Below, piece by piece: positions 9,702 to 18,031 of a DNA stretch of 64,000 bases. The DNA is taken from positions 94,721 to 158,720 of the forward strand of contig NZ_LNUV01000006.1 in assembly GCF_001512285.1 (NCBI RefSeq). Direction: 5' to 3'. The position numbers were made by a program, and so were the translations under genes. This DNA comes from Arthrobacter sp. EpRS71. Its GTDB lineage: Bacteria > Actinomycetota > Actinomycetes > Actinomycetales > Micrococcaceae. Under the pieces are notes generated by a model. It was not told where the DNA came from and ran no database searches. It saw only the letters and a list, made by a program, of their open reading frames with translations. Numbering within the stretch: the stretch's first letter is position 1; each line of letters opens with the position of its first letter.

Positions 9702-9789
9702 GACCCCTCATGCACCCGCCAGAGCCCATCTACCCTTGCTACCTTCCGGTCCTGGGGGAGTTCAACAGGATGACGCCACATGAGGGGCC
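9702..9789 (-). ncRNA. ffs: Signal recognition particle 4.5S RNA (small SRP RNA)
   Basis: Read on the minus strand, the ends GGCCCCTCATG and CATGAGGGGTC pair to close a long hairpin. The apex contains the SRP domain IV signature GGACCGGAAGGTAGCAAGGG (9736-9755), the symmetric internal loop bound by the Ffh M domain. Size is about 90-100 nt, as for bacterial 4.5S RNA, and position just upstream of dnaX matches many actinobacteria. Exact ends are uncertain by a few bases. Confidence 0.93.
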
Positions 9790-9919
9790 GTCGACAAGCT
9801 TACCCGAACTTGGGTTGGGGTTCGAATCGGCTCAAAGGGCTGTGGATAAGGCTCGACGCCGGGTGGTTGGCGCCCCGTTTTGGTGGGACTCGTCACGCGG
9901 GGCGGTTTCTCTTGAACGC

Positions 9920-10616
9920 CTATGGCCGGGTGGCCAGGATGGCTGATACTTCGCTTGTGCCTTGGCAGTGTGCTGCGGCTTCCGGTGAGAGCATCTGTGT
10001 CGCGCTGACGATTCGCCGGCGTTCAATCTCCGAGCCCCTGAGGATGTTTTCGTGATGAGCGATACGGTTCCGAAACTCTCTGATAGCGGTCAGAGTTTGG
10101 CTCAGCTTGCTGCGATCCGTACCGGGAGGGAACGCTTTGTGAAGGTAGGGGACCCACAGAGTCTTTTCGTGGCCGTCGGCAAACAGGAAGGTCCAGAATC
10201 CGAACATGAGTTCAGCAACGGTCTTGCCTGGAAGTGGCGTCGGAGACGGGAAAGCGACGCTCGGCGCTGGCGTTACGGCCTCTCTGGCACGTTCAACCTT
10301 GTCTCCAGGGTTCTTATTGACATCAATGCGCCTGCCTTTGGCTTTGTCAAACCGTGATGCGACCGGAAATAGCCGCGTCAAAGTGGCTTGTTCCGTCCAA
10401 TGGGAGCCAGAGCCGACGATGGCGACCTGCAGGTGACGATCACATGCGTTTCTTAGCCCGACCTCCAAATGGCTGATATCCCTGAGGAAGGCCGCACTTA
10501 GGCGTGCATTCCACTCATAAAGCTGCAGCGCCCGCGTGCGTGATCCGCCTGCAGCTCAATGAAAAGCGGGAAGCTTCTTGGCCGTCTGGGGCAAGCCGCG
10601 TCCTGATCCGGGTCAC
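9920..10616 (-). pseudogene. Abi-like (Abi_2/HEPN) protein, apparently frameshifted
   Basis: The open part (9920-10555) encodes an Abi-like protein: ALQLYEWNARLSAAFLRDIS then EVGLRNACDRHL, and the HEPN RNase-type motif RNRIAHHE near the C-terminus. It ends ILATRP, as family members do. In frame a TGA at 10556-10558 cuts the reading upstream of ALQLYEWN, and no ATG/GTG precedes it. In the next frame, GTG at 10614-10616 overlaps the upstream gene's stop as GTGA and reads TRIRTRLAPDGQEASRF, a plausible family N-terminus. A one-base shift around 10555-10575 would join both parts. Alternatives are a TTG start at 10468 giving a truncated 182-residue protein, or a sequencing error. Members are linked to abortive infection and RNase activity. 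Confidence 0.66.
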
Positions 10617-10936
10617 CGCCACCCATTCACGGCCCACGTCATGAAAGCCGGCTCCTCGTAAGGGTGAGCGACCCGCAGAGCCTGCACAACGCCGTCGAGC
10701 CTGTCCTCCTCGACCACGCACTCAACGCGTATTTCGGACACCTGCTCCTCAATCCCCACCTCGCCAACAAGGGGTCGCGCTCCGGACAGCGGCGTGAAGC
10801 GACCGGTGCCCGGTGCAGTAAAGGCGCAGTGGGAGTAGTCGCCTATTCTCCCGGCGCCAGCATCGCCCATGGCGAGCAGGACCTCTTCGATGTGCGTGTC
10901 AGGAACGTAAACCACCAAGGCGTGCAGCTGTGTCAT
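10613..10936 (-). CDS. NIF3/CutA-fold (YqfO C-terminal type) small protein
   Basis: Small soluble protein of 107 residues similar to the stand-alone CutA-like domain found inserted in NIF3/YqfO proteins. Features are the N-terminal strand HALVVYVPDTHIEEVLLAM, then GDAGAGRIGDYSHCAF, TGRFTPLSGARP, and the terminal VAHPYEEPAFM motif. ATG at 10936 has an AGGA seven bases upstream; a GTG two codons earlier is possible. Its stop overlaps the GTG start proposed for the Abi-like gene, suggesting translational coupling. Biochemical function unknown. Confidence 0.85.
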   Translation of the reverse strand: MTQLHALVVYVPDTHIEEVLLAMGDAGAGRIGDYSHCAFTAPGTGRFTPLSGARPLVGEVGIEEQVSEIRVECVVEEDRLDGVVQALRVAHPYEEPAFMTWAVNGWR

Positions 10937-11239
10937 GCGCACATCCTGTCAATAAACTTCGGCTACAAACAGGTCTCAACCATTGCAAAACATCCCCCCT
11001 CAGCGGACCATGGATATGTACACCGATTGGGGCAATCTCAAGATTGTGAGCTGCGGGGCCTGGGAGCGAGGGGCCGGACCCGGCAGCTCAACGTTGTACC
11101 GCAAGAATGGGCGCGTTGGGGGCGTCCATTTTTCCGTTAAGCACGATTCTCCGGGGCTGCCTGGGAGGGGCAAATCAGCCCGATTACACGATGCTGAAAT
11201 TCTCAGGTACAGTAGTATCTGCTTTCGAATCGGAAGCAA
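10937..11239. other. Intergenic region, no gene recognised
   Basis: About 300 bases between the CutA-like gene and tRNA-Ser. Short open frames exist but none has family features, and the longest plus-strand one runs through the tRNA. A TAGTAT (11213-11218), 22 bases before the tRNA 5' end, is a plausible -10 element for it. The convincing -35 element is missing. Confidence 0.5.
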
Positions 11240-11324
11240 GGAGAATTCGCCTAGCGGCCTATGGCGCACGCCTGGAACGCGTGTTGGGTTAACGCCCTCG
11301 GGGGTTCAAATCCCCCATTCTCCG
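11240..11324 (+). tRNA. tRNA-Ser (anticodon GGA)
   Basis: An 85-nt type II tRNA. The acceptor arms GGAGAAT (11240-11246) and ATTCTCC (11317-11323) pair fully and are followed by discriminator G. The anticodon stem CACGC/GCGTG encloses loop CTGGAAC, giving anticodon GGA (reads UCC/UCU). A long variable arm (TTGGGTTAACGCCCTCG region) and the T arm with loop GTTCAAATC are present. CCA is not encoded. Confidence 0.96.
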
Positions 11325-11330
11325 CCGATA

Positions 11331-11371
11331 AAGGCCCCTGGATCCAACGGATCCGGGGGCCTTTCTCTTTG
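11331..11371 (+). terminator. Rho-independent terminator after tRNA-Ser
   Basis: A GC-rich stem (AGGCCCCTGGATCC / GGATCCGGGGGCCT) with a short AAC loop, followed by TTCTCTTT. It starts seven bases after the tRNA and should end its transcript. Confidence 0.85.
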
Positions 11372-11515
11372 CCTGAAACCAGAGGCCGGATAGTGAGCTT
11401 CTCCCGCCCCGGGCCCCTCTCCCTGCGTACACCCACTTGTCCTATGACGTTCTTGGCCGGCCCAAAGCGCCCTCATAGGATGTCTTGGACGTGCTCGTCA
11501 TCAGAGGGGAATCCG

Positions 11516-12511
11516 GTGCCGGACTTCATTGCAGGAACTGTCCGGGGCAGGCACCTTGCAGTCCCGCCAACCAGGGCTCGCGCGGCGGACCTGGACGCCA
11601 TCAGGCTGATCGGAATCGCCGCCGTCGTGGTTGGGCATGTGTGGACGTCCGGGCCGTTCACTGACGCCCTGTTCGCGTGGCATGTCCCTGTGTTCTTCAT
11701 CCTGACGGGCTACCTGTGGAAGCCGGGCCGTACGCTGCGGGATGAGGTCGCCCGACGCTCCAAGACACTCCTGGTCCCGTACGTTGCGTGGCTGGCTGTC
11801 CTCAGTATCGCGTTCGCTTCCGTGGAATATCTGCGTGGCGGATCCCTGCCGGTTGAGGCGCTCCGAAACGCTGTCTATGGAGGAGCGTTCGCGGTACGCC
11901 CATACTCTGCGTTCTGGTTTGTGCCGGTCCTCTTTTTCACCGCTGTGCTGTGCCGCCTGCTGGAGCGTTTTCCCGCATGGGTGGCGTGGACCACCGCTGC
12001 AGTTGGCCTGGCAGCAAGCGTCGTGGCGGGCTCGATGATGGCTAAGACGCCCTTGGGAATTGCTTTGGCAGTGCCGTGCCTGGTGTTCGTTCTGGTGGGA
12101 CGGGCCTTGCCTGCGATGGTCCGCCGCATCCGCTACAAGGCAGTTGTTGGGCTGGGGCTTGTGCTCGCCGGCGTTGCACTGACGGTGGGCGGCGTGGTGC
12201 AGCCGCTGAACATGAAGGACGGCGACTTTGGCACTGTGGTGTTGAGCGTGGTCAACGCGTCTGCGATAAGTCTCGGGCTGATCCTCGTCCTGGCAGCGCT
12301 GTACCGTGTGGTCAGTCCGGCAGTGAACCGCCTCACGGTCCAATGGGCGTCCACTGGGCTGGTGGTGGTCCTGACCCACGCGTTTTTCCTCTACCTGCTC
12401 AACACGCCTGCCTCGGGAGCGGTTCTTGACGCTGTTGTGGCTTTGGTGGTGCCCTTTGCCATCGCGCTGCTGGTGACCCGGTCCCCGCTCCGGCGGTGGC
12501 TGGTGGGTTAG
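11516..12511 (+). CDS. Acyltransferase 3 family membrane protein
   Basis: Polytopic membrane protein of 331 residues with about ten hydrophobic helices, matching acyltransferase-3 proteins that O-acylate sugars or cell-surface polymers. The first helix has the conserved DLDAIRLIGIAAVVVGHVW with the catalytic-type His, followed by WHVPVFFILTGYLWKPG, and later SAFWFVPVLFF. The frame is open back through the tRNA, so upstream starts are not credible. GTG at 11516 has GAGGGGA at good spacing; ATG at 11480 is the alternative. Its TAG stop overlaps by two bases with the convergent LysR stop. Substrate unknown. Confidence 0.85.
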   Translation: MPDFIAGTVRGRHLAVPPTRARAADLDAIRLIGIAAVVVGHVWTSGPFTDALFAWHVPVFFILTGYLWKPGRTLRDEVARRSKTLLVPYVAWLAVLSIAFASVEYLRGGSLPVEALRNAVYGGAFAVRPYSAFWFVPVLFFTAVLCRLLERFPAWVAWTTAAVGLAASVVAGSMMAKTPLGIALAVPCLVFVLVGRALPAMVRRIRYKAVVGLGLVLAGVALTVGGVVQPLNMKDGDFGTVVLSVVNASAISLGLILVLAALYRVVSPAVNRLTVQWASTGLVVVLTHAFFLYLLNTPASGAVLDAVVALVVPFAIALLVTRSPLRRWLVG

Positions 12512-13446
12512 TCGGCAGCAGGCAGCACCCCACCCCGACCGTGGGCGGCCGCCACCCGTTCCAACACTTCCCGGCAGGCCATGATGGCGGGGTGAATCCG
12601 GCCGGCCGTCCTGGTGGCAGTGAATACGGTGCGCTCCGGAAGGCCGGGAAGGTCCAGGAGTTGGACCGTGCGGATCCGCCCGGTCCATACGAGGTCCGGC
12701 ATCAGGGCCACGGCGTTCCCGGATTCAATGAGCCGGATCTGGGCCTGAAGATCGGCGGTTTCGTAACGTACATCGGGTTCGAAGCCTGCCGAGCGGCATG
12801 CCTGCTCGGCCCAGTGCCGGGAAGCGGCGCCCCGGGGTTCCATGACCCACGGCATCGAGGCGGTGTCCGCGAGTGAAGACACGGCTTCGCCGCCGAGTCC
12901 CACTGGGGGAGTGGCCAGGCGGATGGCGTCGCTGGTGAGGGTGACGCGGTCCAGGCCGCTGTAGTGCGGAGCCGCGTGGCCGGGGTACTGCTCTGCCACC
13001 ACGAGGTCGAAGTCCCGGGCCCACGTTTCGTAGAGGGCGGTCTCGGGTTCGCGCTGGGTCATCTCCACCCGCACCTCGGGGTACTCCTGCCGCATGATGC
13101 TGAGGAAGTCGGGCAACAGGGCCAACGCTGCGGATTGGAAGACGGCGAGCCGCACCGTTCCGGTCACCGTGGACAGTGATGCTGCGAGCTCAGTTTCCGC
13201 GCGTTCCAGGGTCTCCAGGAGTGCGGCGGTATGGGCCACCAGAATTTCCGCCTGCGGGGTTAGCTGTACCCGTCGCCCGGCTTTGCGCAGCAGTTCCACC
13301 CCCGCTTCCTTCTCCAGCAGGGTGAGTTGCTGGGACACCGATGAAGGGCTGTACTGCATCGCATCGGCCACCTCGGCGAGGGTTCCACGGATCTTCAATT
13401 CGTGCAGCAAACGCAGCCTGCGGACGTCCAGCAAGGCGGCCTCCAA
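12508..13446 (-). CDS. LysR family transcriptional regulator (putative putA regulator)
   Basis: LysR-type regulator of 312 residues. The winged HTH occupies about residues 6-65 (LLHELKIRGTLAEVADAM then SPSSVSQQLTLLEKEAG), and the rest is the periplasmic-binding-like effector domain. The apparent start is TTG at 13446. It is divergent from putA across a 110-base gap that contains the inverted repeat GAAAAG-atcg-CTTTTC. PutA here lacks the N-terminal ribbon-helix-helix domain that autoregulates E. coli PutA, so this regulator is the obvious candidate to control proline catabolism (inference). Confidence 0.9.
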   Translation of the reverse strand: MEAALLDVRRLRLLHELKIRGTLAEVADAMQYSPSSVSQQLTLLEKEAGVELLRKAGRRVQLTPQAEILVAHTAALLETLERAETELAASLSTVTGTVRLAVFQSAALALLPDFLSIMRQEYPEVRVEMTQREPETALYETWARDFDLVVAEQYPGHAAPHYSGLDRVTLTSDAIRLATPPVGLGGEAVSSLADTASMPWVMEPRGAASRHWAEQACRSAGFEPDVRYETADLQAQIRLIESGNAVALMPDLVWTGRIRTVQLLDLPGLPERTVFTATRTAGRIHPAIMACREVLERVAAAHGRGGVLPAAD

Positions 13447-13476
13447 AGATTCGGAATGAGTAATGAATATTCGTCA

Positions 13477-13492
13477 GAAAAGATCGCTTTTC
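13477..13492. promoter_or_regulatory. Candidate LysR operator between lysR and putA
   Basis: Inverted repeat GAAAAG-atcg-CTTTTC with six-base perfect arms in the 110-base divergent promoter gap. AT-rich sequence with GAATGAGTAATGAATATTC precedes it at 13454-13472. A regulator of the LysR family normally binds such imperfect dyads near its own promoter. Binding is inferred only. Confidence 0.5.
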
Positions 13493-13556
13493 CTAACGTG
13501 ATTGTAGATCCATACTGATGGAAACAAACAAACTCTCCGTCCCATAAGGAGCTCCC

Positions 13557-16500
13557 ATGACCAGCACACTCCCGGATGCCACCGCCCCGCGCATCCAGGA
13601 CTCGGGGCAGTTCGATGCTTTGGCCCAGGAGGCCATCGCCTTGGTCCGCCATTGGCTCACTGAAGCCAGCAAAATCCCAGTGGATGTATCCGCTCAGCGC
13701 CTCGCCGGCGTCCTGAAGGACCCGAACGGCCTGGACTTCACTGTTGGATTCGTCGACGGCGTCATCCGCCCCGAGGATCTGTCGGTCGCCGGCCGCAAGC
13801 TCGCAGAGCTCGCTCCCAAGGTGCCCAAGTTCCTCCCCTGGTACATGCGCAGCGCTGTCCGCGTGGGCGGCGTCATGGCCCCGATCGTCCCGCAGGTTGT
13901 CATCCCGATCGCCCGCCGCGTCCTCCGCGAGATGGTGGGCCACCTGATCGTGGACGCCACGGACGCCAAGCTCGGCCCGGCCATTGCCAAGATCCGCCAA
14001 GACGGCGTGCACCTCAATGTGAACCTCCTCGGCGAAGCCGTTCTGGGCGAGCACGAAGCCCAGCGCCGCCTCGATGGAACTCTGAAGCTCCTTGCCCGCG
14101 AAGATGTGGACTACGTTTCCATCAAGGAATCCTCCACTGTTGCACCGCACTCCCCGTGGGCCTTCGACGAAGCCGTGGACCACGTGGTGGAGAAGCTCAC
14201 CCCGCTGTACCGCCTCGCAGCGTCCTTCCCCAAGCCCAAGTTCATCAACCTGGACATGGAGGAATACAAGGACCTCAGCATGACCATCGCGGTGTTCAAG
14301 CGCATCCTGGACATGCCCGAGTTCAAGAACCTCGAAGCCGGCATCGTCCTTCAGGCCTACCTTCCGGACGCCCTCGGCGCCATGCAGGAACTGCAGGAGT
14401 GGGCCACCGAACGCCGCGCCCAGGGTGGCGCTCCCATCAAGGTCCGCGTGGTCAAGGGTGCCAACCTTCCCATGGAGCAGGTGGAAGCATCCCTGCACGA
14501 TTGGCCGCTGGCGACCTGGGGCACCAAGCAGGACTCGGACACCAGCTACAAGAACGTCATCAACTACGCCCTCACCCCGGACCACGTGGACGCCGTCCGC
14601 ATTGGCGTCGCCGGCCACAACCTGTTCGACGTCGCCTTCGCCTGGCTTCTCGCCAAACAGCGCGGTGTCACGAAGGGCATTGAGTTCGAAATGCTCCTGG
14701 GCATGGCAACCGGCCAGGCCACCGCGGTCCGCAAGGACGTTGGCAGCCTCCTGCTCTACACACCCGTGGTCCACCCGGGCGAGTTCGACGTCGCCATCGC
14801 TTACCTGATCCGCCGCCTCGAAGAGGGCGCCAGCCAGGAAAACTTCATGTCCGCAGTGTTCGAACTCAGCGAAAACGAAGCTTTGTTCAAGCGCGAGCAG
14901 CAGCGCTTCCTGGACTCCCTGGCCGGCATGACAGCCGAGGTTCCGGGCCCCAACCGCAAGCAGGACCGCCGCCTCCCCGCCGAGCCCGCTCCGCTGGAGG
15001 GCTTCAGCAACACCCCGGACACGGACCCGGCGCTCCCGGCCAACCGTGCATGGGGCCGCGACATCCTCAAGCGCATCCCCGGTTCCACCGCCGGCAACAG
15101 GATCGTGGAGTCCACCAAGGTCTCCGACGCCGCGCAGCTGGACCAGATCATCGCCACCGCCGTGGACCACGGCAAGGCCTGGGGCGCCCGCCCCGCAGCC
15201 GAGCGCGCAGCCATCCTGCACCGCGCCGGTGAAGTCCTCGAGGCCCGCCGCGCCGAACTCCTGGAGGTCATGGCTTCCGAGACCGGCAAGACCATCGATC
15301 AAGGTGACCCCGAAGTCAGCGAAGCAATCGATTTCGCTCACTACTACGCCGAGCGCGCCAAGGACCTGGAAACGGTCGACGGCGCCACGTTCGTCCCAGC
15401 CAACCTCACCGTGGTGACCCCTCCGTGGAACTTCCCGGTGGCGATCCCCGCAGGCTCGACGCTCGCAGCGCTCGCCTCAGGTTCCGCCGTCGTGATCAAG
15501 CCTGCAAAGCAGGCCCGTCGTTCCGGTTCCGTGATGGTGGACGCGCTGTGGGAAGCCGGTGTGCCGCGCGAAGTGCTGGCACTTGTACAGCTTGAAGAGC
15601 GTGAGCTGGGCACCCAGCTGGTCTCGCACCCGAGCGTTGACCGGGTCATCCTCACCGGTGGCTACGAAACCGCTGAGCTGTTCCGTTCCTTCCGCCAGGA
15701 CCTGCCGCTGCTCGCGGAGACGTCCGGCAAGAACGCCATCATCGTCACCCCGAGTGCTGACCTGGACCTCGCCGCCAAGGACGTCGTGTACTCGGCATTC
15801 GGGCACGCAGGCCAGAAGTGCTCGGCTGCATCTCTGGTGATCCTGGTGGGTTCGGTGGCCAAGAGCGCCCGTTTCCACAACCAGCTGATCGACGCCGCAC
15901 GTTCGCTGACCGTCGGCTACCCGGAGAACGCCACCACGCAGATGGGGCCGATCATCGAAGCGGCCAACGGCAAGCTCCTCAACGCCCTCACCACCCTGGG
16001 CGATGGCGAAAGCTGGGCGGTTAAGCCCGAGCGCCTCGACGAGACCGGCCGCTTGTGGTCCCCGGGCATCCGCTCCGGGGTCAAGCGTGGCTCCTACTTC
16101 CACCTCACCGAGTTCTTCGGCCCGGTGCTGGGTGTCATGACCGCCGAAACCCTCGAAGAAGCCATCGCCATCCAGAACGAGATCGAGTACGGCCTCACCG
16201 CAGGGCTGCACTCCCTGGACTCCGCTGAAATGGGCGTCTGGCTGGACAGCATCCAGGCCGGAAACCTCTACGTCAACCGCGGCATCACCGGCGCCATCGT
16301 TCAGCGCCAGCCGTTCGGTGGCTGGAAGAAGTCGGCCGTCGGCGCCGGCACCAAGGCCGGCGGACCGAACTACCTGGTGGGCCTGGGCAGCTGGCTTCCC
16401 GCCGAGGCCAAGGCCAAGCGCGGCACCATGCTTCAGGGTCCGGCTGCGCAGCTCCTCGCGGCTGCCAAGTCCGCTGACGTGACGGCTGAAGAACTTCAGA

Positions 16501-17018
16501 CCCTTCAGCAGTCACTCTTCAGCGACGCAGCAGCATGGGAATCCGAGTTCGGCACCGCGAAGGATGTTTCCGCCCTGTCCGCTGAGCGTAACGTCTTCCG
16601 CTACCGCTCCCTCCCCGTCACCATCCGTCTCTCCGAAGGGGAGCGACTCGCTGAGCTGCTCCGCGTCGTAGCAGCCGGTGCAGTGGCGGGCTCCAAGCTC
16701 ACCGTAAGCTCCGCCGTCGTACTCCCTGACGCAGTGGTGAGCGTGTTCGCGAACCTGGGCGTCAGCGTCCGGATCGAGGACGACGCCGCGTGGCTGGCCC
16801 GCGCTGCGAAGTTCGACGCCGGCCGGATCCGCTTGATCGGTGGCGACTTCGCCGCGCTGAGCGCAGCGATGGGTGGCCGCCCGGACGTGGCGGTCTACCA
16901 CGGTGCTGTGACCCAGGCCGGCCGGATCGAGATGCTGCCGTTCCTCCGCGAGCAGGCCGTGTCCATCACGGCCCACCGCTTCGGCACCCCGAACCACCTG
17001 TCGGATCACTTGATCTAG
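13557..17018 (+). CDS. putA: Bifunctional proline dehydrogenase / L-glutamate gamma-semialdehyde dehydrogenase
   Basis: Oxidises proline to glutamate in two steps, with FAD in the proline dehydrogenase part and NAD+ in the P5C dehydrogenase part. The protein has 1153 residues. The PRODH barrel spans roughly residues 80-440, with the substrate motif YLIRRLEEGASQENF. The aldehyde dehydrogenase part spans roughly 500-990, with TSGKNAIIV and the catalytic Cys755 in GHAGQKCSAA. A C-terminal domain of about 150 residues follows. It lacks the N-terminal DNA-binding domain of enterobacterial PutA and matches the length of corynebacterial fused PutA. ATG at 13557 follows AAGGAG. Confidence 0.96.
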   Translation: MTSTLPDATAPRIQDSGQFDALAQEAIALVRHWLTEASKIPVDVSAQRLAGVLKDPNGLDFTVGFVDGVIRPEDLSVAGRKLAELAPKVPKFLPWYMRSAVRVGGVMAPIVPQVVIPIARRVLREMVGHLIVDATDAKLGPAIAKIRQDGVHLNVNLLGEAVLGEHEAQRRLDGTLKLLAREDVDYVSIKESSTVAPHSPWAFDEAVDHVVEKLTPLYRLAASFPKPKFINLDMEEYKDLSMTIAVFKRILDMPEFKNLEAGIVLQAYLPDALGAMQELQEWATERRAQGGAPIKVRVVKGANLPMEQVEASLHDWPLATWGTKQDSDTSYKNVINYALTPDHVDAVRIGVAGHNLFDVAFAWLLAKQRGVTKGIEFEMLLGMATGQATAVRKDVGSLLLYTPVVHPGEFDVAIAYLIRRLEEGASQENFMSAVFELSENEALFKREQQRFLDSLAGMTAEVPGPNRKQDRRLPAEPAPLEGFSNTPDTDPALPANRAWGRDILKRIPGSTAGNRIVESTKVSDAAQLDQIIATAVDHGKAWGARPAAERAAILHRAGEVLEARRAELLEVMASETGKTIDQGDPEVSEAIDFAHYYAERAKDLETVDGATFVPANLTVVTPPWNFPVAIPAGSTLAALASGSAVVIKPAKQARRSGSVMVDALWEAGVPREVLALVQLEERELGTQLVSHPSVDRVILTGGYETAELFRSFRQDLPLLAETSGKNAIIVTPSADLDLAAKDVVYSAFGHAGQKCSAASLVILVGSVAKSARFHNQLIDAARSLTVGYPENATTQMGPIIEAANGKLLNALTTLGDGESWAVKPERLDETGRLWSPGIRSGVKRGSYFHLTEFFGPVLGVMTAETLEEAIAIQNEIEYGLTAGLHSLDSAEMGVWLDSIQAGNLYVNRGITGAIVQRQPFGGWKKSAVGAGTKAGGPNYLVGLGSWLPAEAKAKRGTMLQGPAAQLLAAAKSADVTAEELQTLQQSLFSDAAAWESEFGTAKDVSALSAERNVFRYRSLPVTIRLSEGERLAELLRVVAAGAVAGSKLTVSSAVVLPDAVVSVFANLGVSVRIEDDAAWLARAAKFDAGRIRLIGGDFAALSAAMGGRPDVAVYHGAVTQAGRIEMLPFLREQAVSITAHRFGTPNHLSDHLI

Positions 17019-17027
17019 CACTTCCCT

Positions 17028-17053
17028 CCGAGGGGTGAGAGCTCACCCCTCGG
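17028..17053. terminator. Terminator-like hairpin between putA and the convergent gene
   Basis: Perfect 12-bp stem CCGAGGGGTGAG / CTCACCCCTCGG with an AG loop, ten bases after the putA stop and 13 bases from the stop of the convergent DUF2236 gene. It can serve both strands. No T-run is present. Confidence 0.7.
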
Positions 17054-17065
17054 CGAAGCGCGTGC

Positions 17066-17986
17066 TCACGCGGCGTAGCCGAGCCGCTGCAACCGTTGCC
17101 GGGCGGCTTGCTCACTGGGCCCGTGGGAGCCCAGGGCAAACCGGACCATGCCCAGCACGGCCCGGGCGGCGGTGATGACGGGCAGGGGAACCGGACCGAC
17201 CCGTGCGCGGCGGAGGCCGAGCATCTGGCGGTACTTGGGTTCAAGGCTTGCGACGGCGGCCGCGAACAGGATGCTGTAACCGGGCTTCAGGAGCGGGCTC
17301 AGGGGCGGGTATCGGATGAAGGACACCGTCTCGGCAAGCCGCTCATCGGCCCGGAGAATTCCGGAGGCGTACCACTGCTCGAGTTCCTCACGGACCTGGG
17401 CTTCGGTGAGCGGCGGGTCCACAACTCCCATGAGTCGTCCGGCCGCCGCCCACTCGCGAACGTAGGCATCGGGACCGCCGGGGATGGGTCTGCCCCACAT
17501 GCGGTTGGCTGTAATGAAGGAATCCGCGTAGGTGACGTGGACCCAGCGGAGGAGGTCGGGATTGTTGGCGGCGTACGCCCGCGCCGCTCCGTTGCCGTCC
17601 ACGTAGGACCCGCGGACGCGCTCGTGGATTTTGCGGACACGGGCCGTCGCAGCTTCGGCGGCTTCCGTGGAACCATATGTCACCGTGAAGATCCAGCGGA
17701 CCGTGTTCGCCAGACGCCCCAGCGGGTCCTTCTGGAACCCGGAGTGCTCGTACACGCCGGCCAGCGCGCCGGGGTGCAGGGCCTGCATCAGCAGCACCCT
17801 GATCCCGGCCACGATGGTGGCCACATGGCCGTGCACCGCCCAGACCGCCGAGCCCGGAAGGTGATATCCGGCGTCGTTCCCCTCAGCGAGGCGCGGCACC
17901 CACTCCGGAGGCGTGCCCGACGTTCCCGTGAACGTGCGCTGCAGCTCGTGCCTGTACTCCGTGAGGTAATTCCTCATAGATCCCAT
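17066..17986 (-). CDS. Oxygenase MpaB family / DUF2236 protein
   Basis: Protein of 306 residues of the DUF2236 family, related to latex-clearing and MpaB-type haem oxygenases. Conserved pieces are LLMQALHPGALAGVYEHSGF near residues 65-85, the FTVTYGSTEAA segment near 100, and the NPDLLRWVHVTYADSF motif near 140. The His residues in these motifs are potential haem ligands. The C-terminus is hydrophobic and basic. ATG at 17986 is used; a second Met lies three codons later. It is convergent with putA. Substrate unknown. Confidence 0.88.
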   Translation of the reverse strand: MGSMRNYLTEYRHELQRTFTGTSGTPPEWVPRLAEGNDAGYHLPGSAVWAVHGHVATIVAGIRVLLMQALHPGALAGVYEHSGFQKDPLGRLANTVRWIFTVTYGSTEAAEAATARVRKIHERVRGSYVDGNGAARAYAANNPDLLRWVHVTYADSFITANRMWGRPIPGGPDAYVREWAAAGRLMGVVDPPLTEAQVREELEQWYASGILRADERLAETVSFIRYPPLSPLLKPGYSILFAAAVASLEPKYRQMLGLRRARVGPVPLPVITAARAVLGMVRFALGSHGPSEQAARQRLQRLGYAA

Positions 17987-17994
17987 GAGACCTC

Positions 17995-18026
17995 GCTTTG
18001 GCTCCCCTGTACAGGGGAGCCAAAGC
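17995..18026. terminator. Perfect 32-bp palindrome, probable terminator
   Basis: Perfect inverted repeat with 16-bp arms (GCTTTGGCTCCCCTGT and its complement), centred between 18010 and 18011. It begins six bases after the MFS gene stop (minus strand, 18032) and ends nine bases before the start codon of the DUF2236 gene. It probably terminates the MFS transcript. Because it is so close to the next start, it may also affect expression of that gene. Confidence 0.75.
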
Positions 18027-18031
18027 TGGGG

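Noticed and set aside
10983..11393. 136-codon plus-strand frame before and through tRNA-Ser
   Set aside because: It runs through the tRNA gene and its terminator, and shows no family features.
13395..15341. Long open frame of 648 codons antisense to lysR and putA
   Set aside because: It is the mirror frame of strongly coding putA sequence in high-GC DNA. It has no recognisable domain and its composition follows the putA codon pattern.
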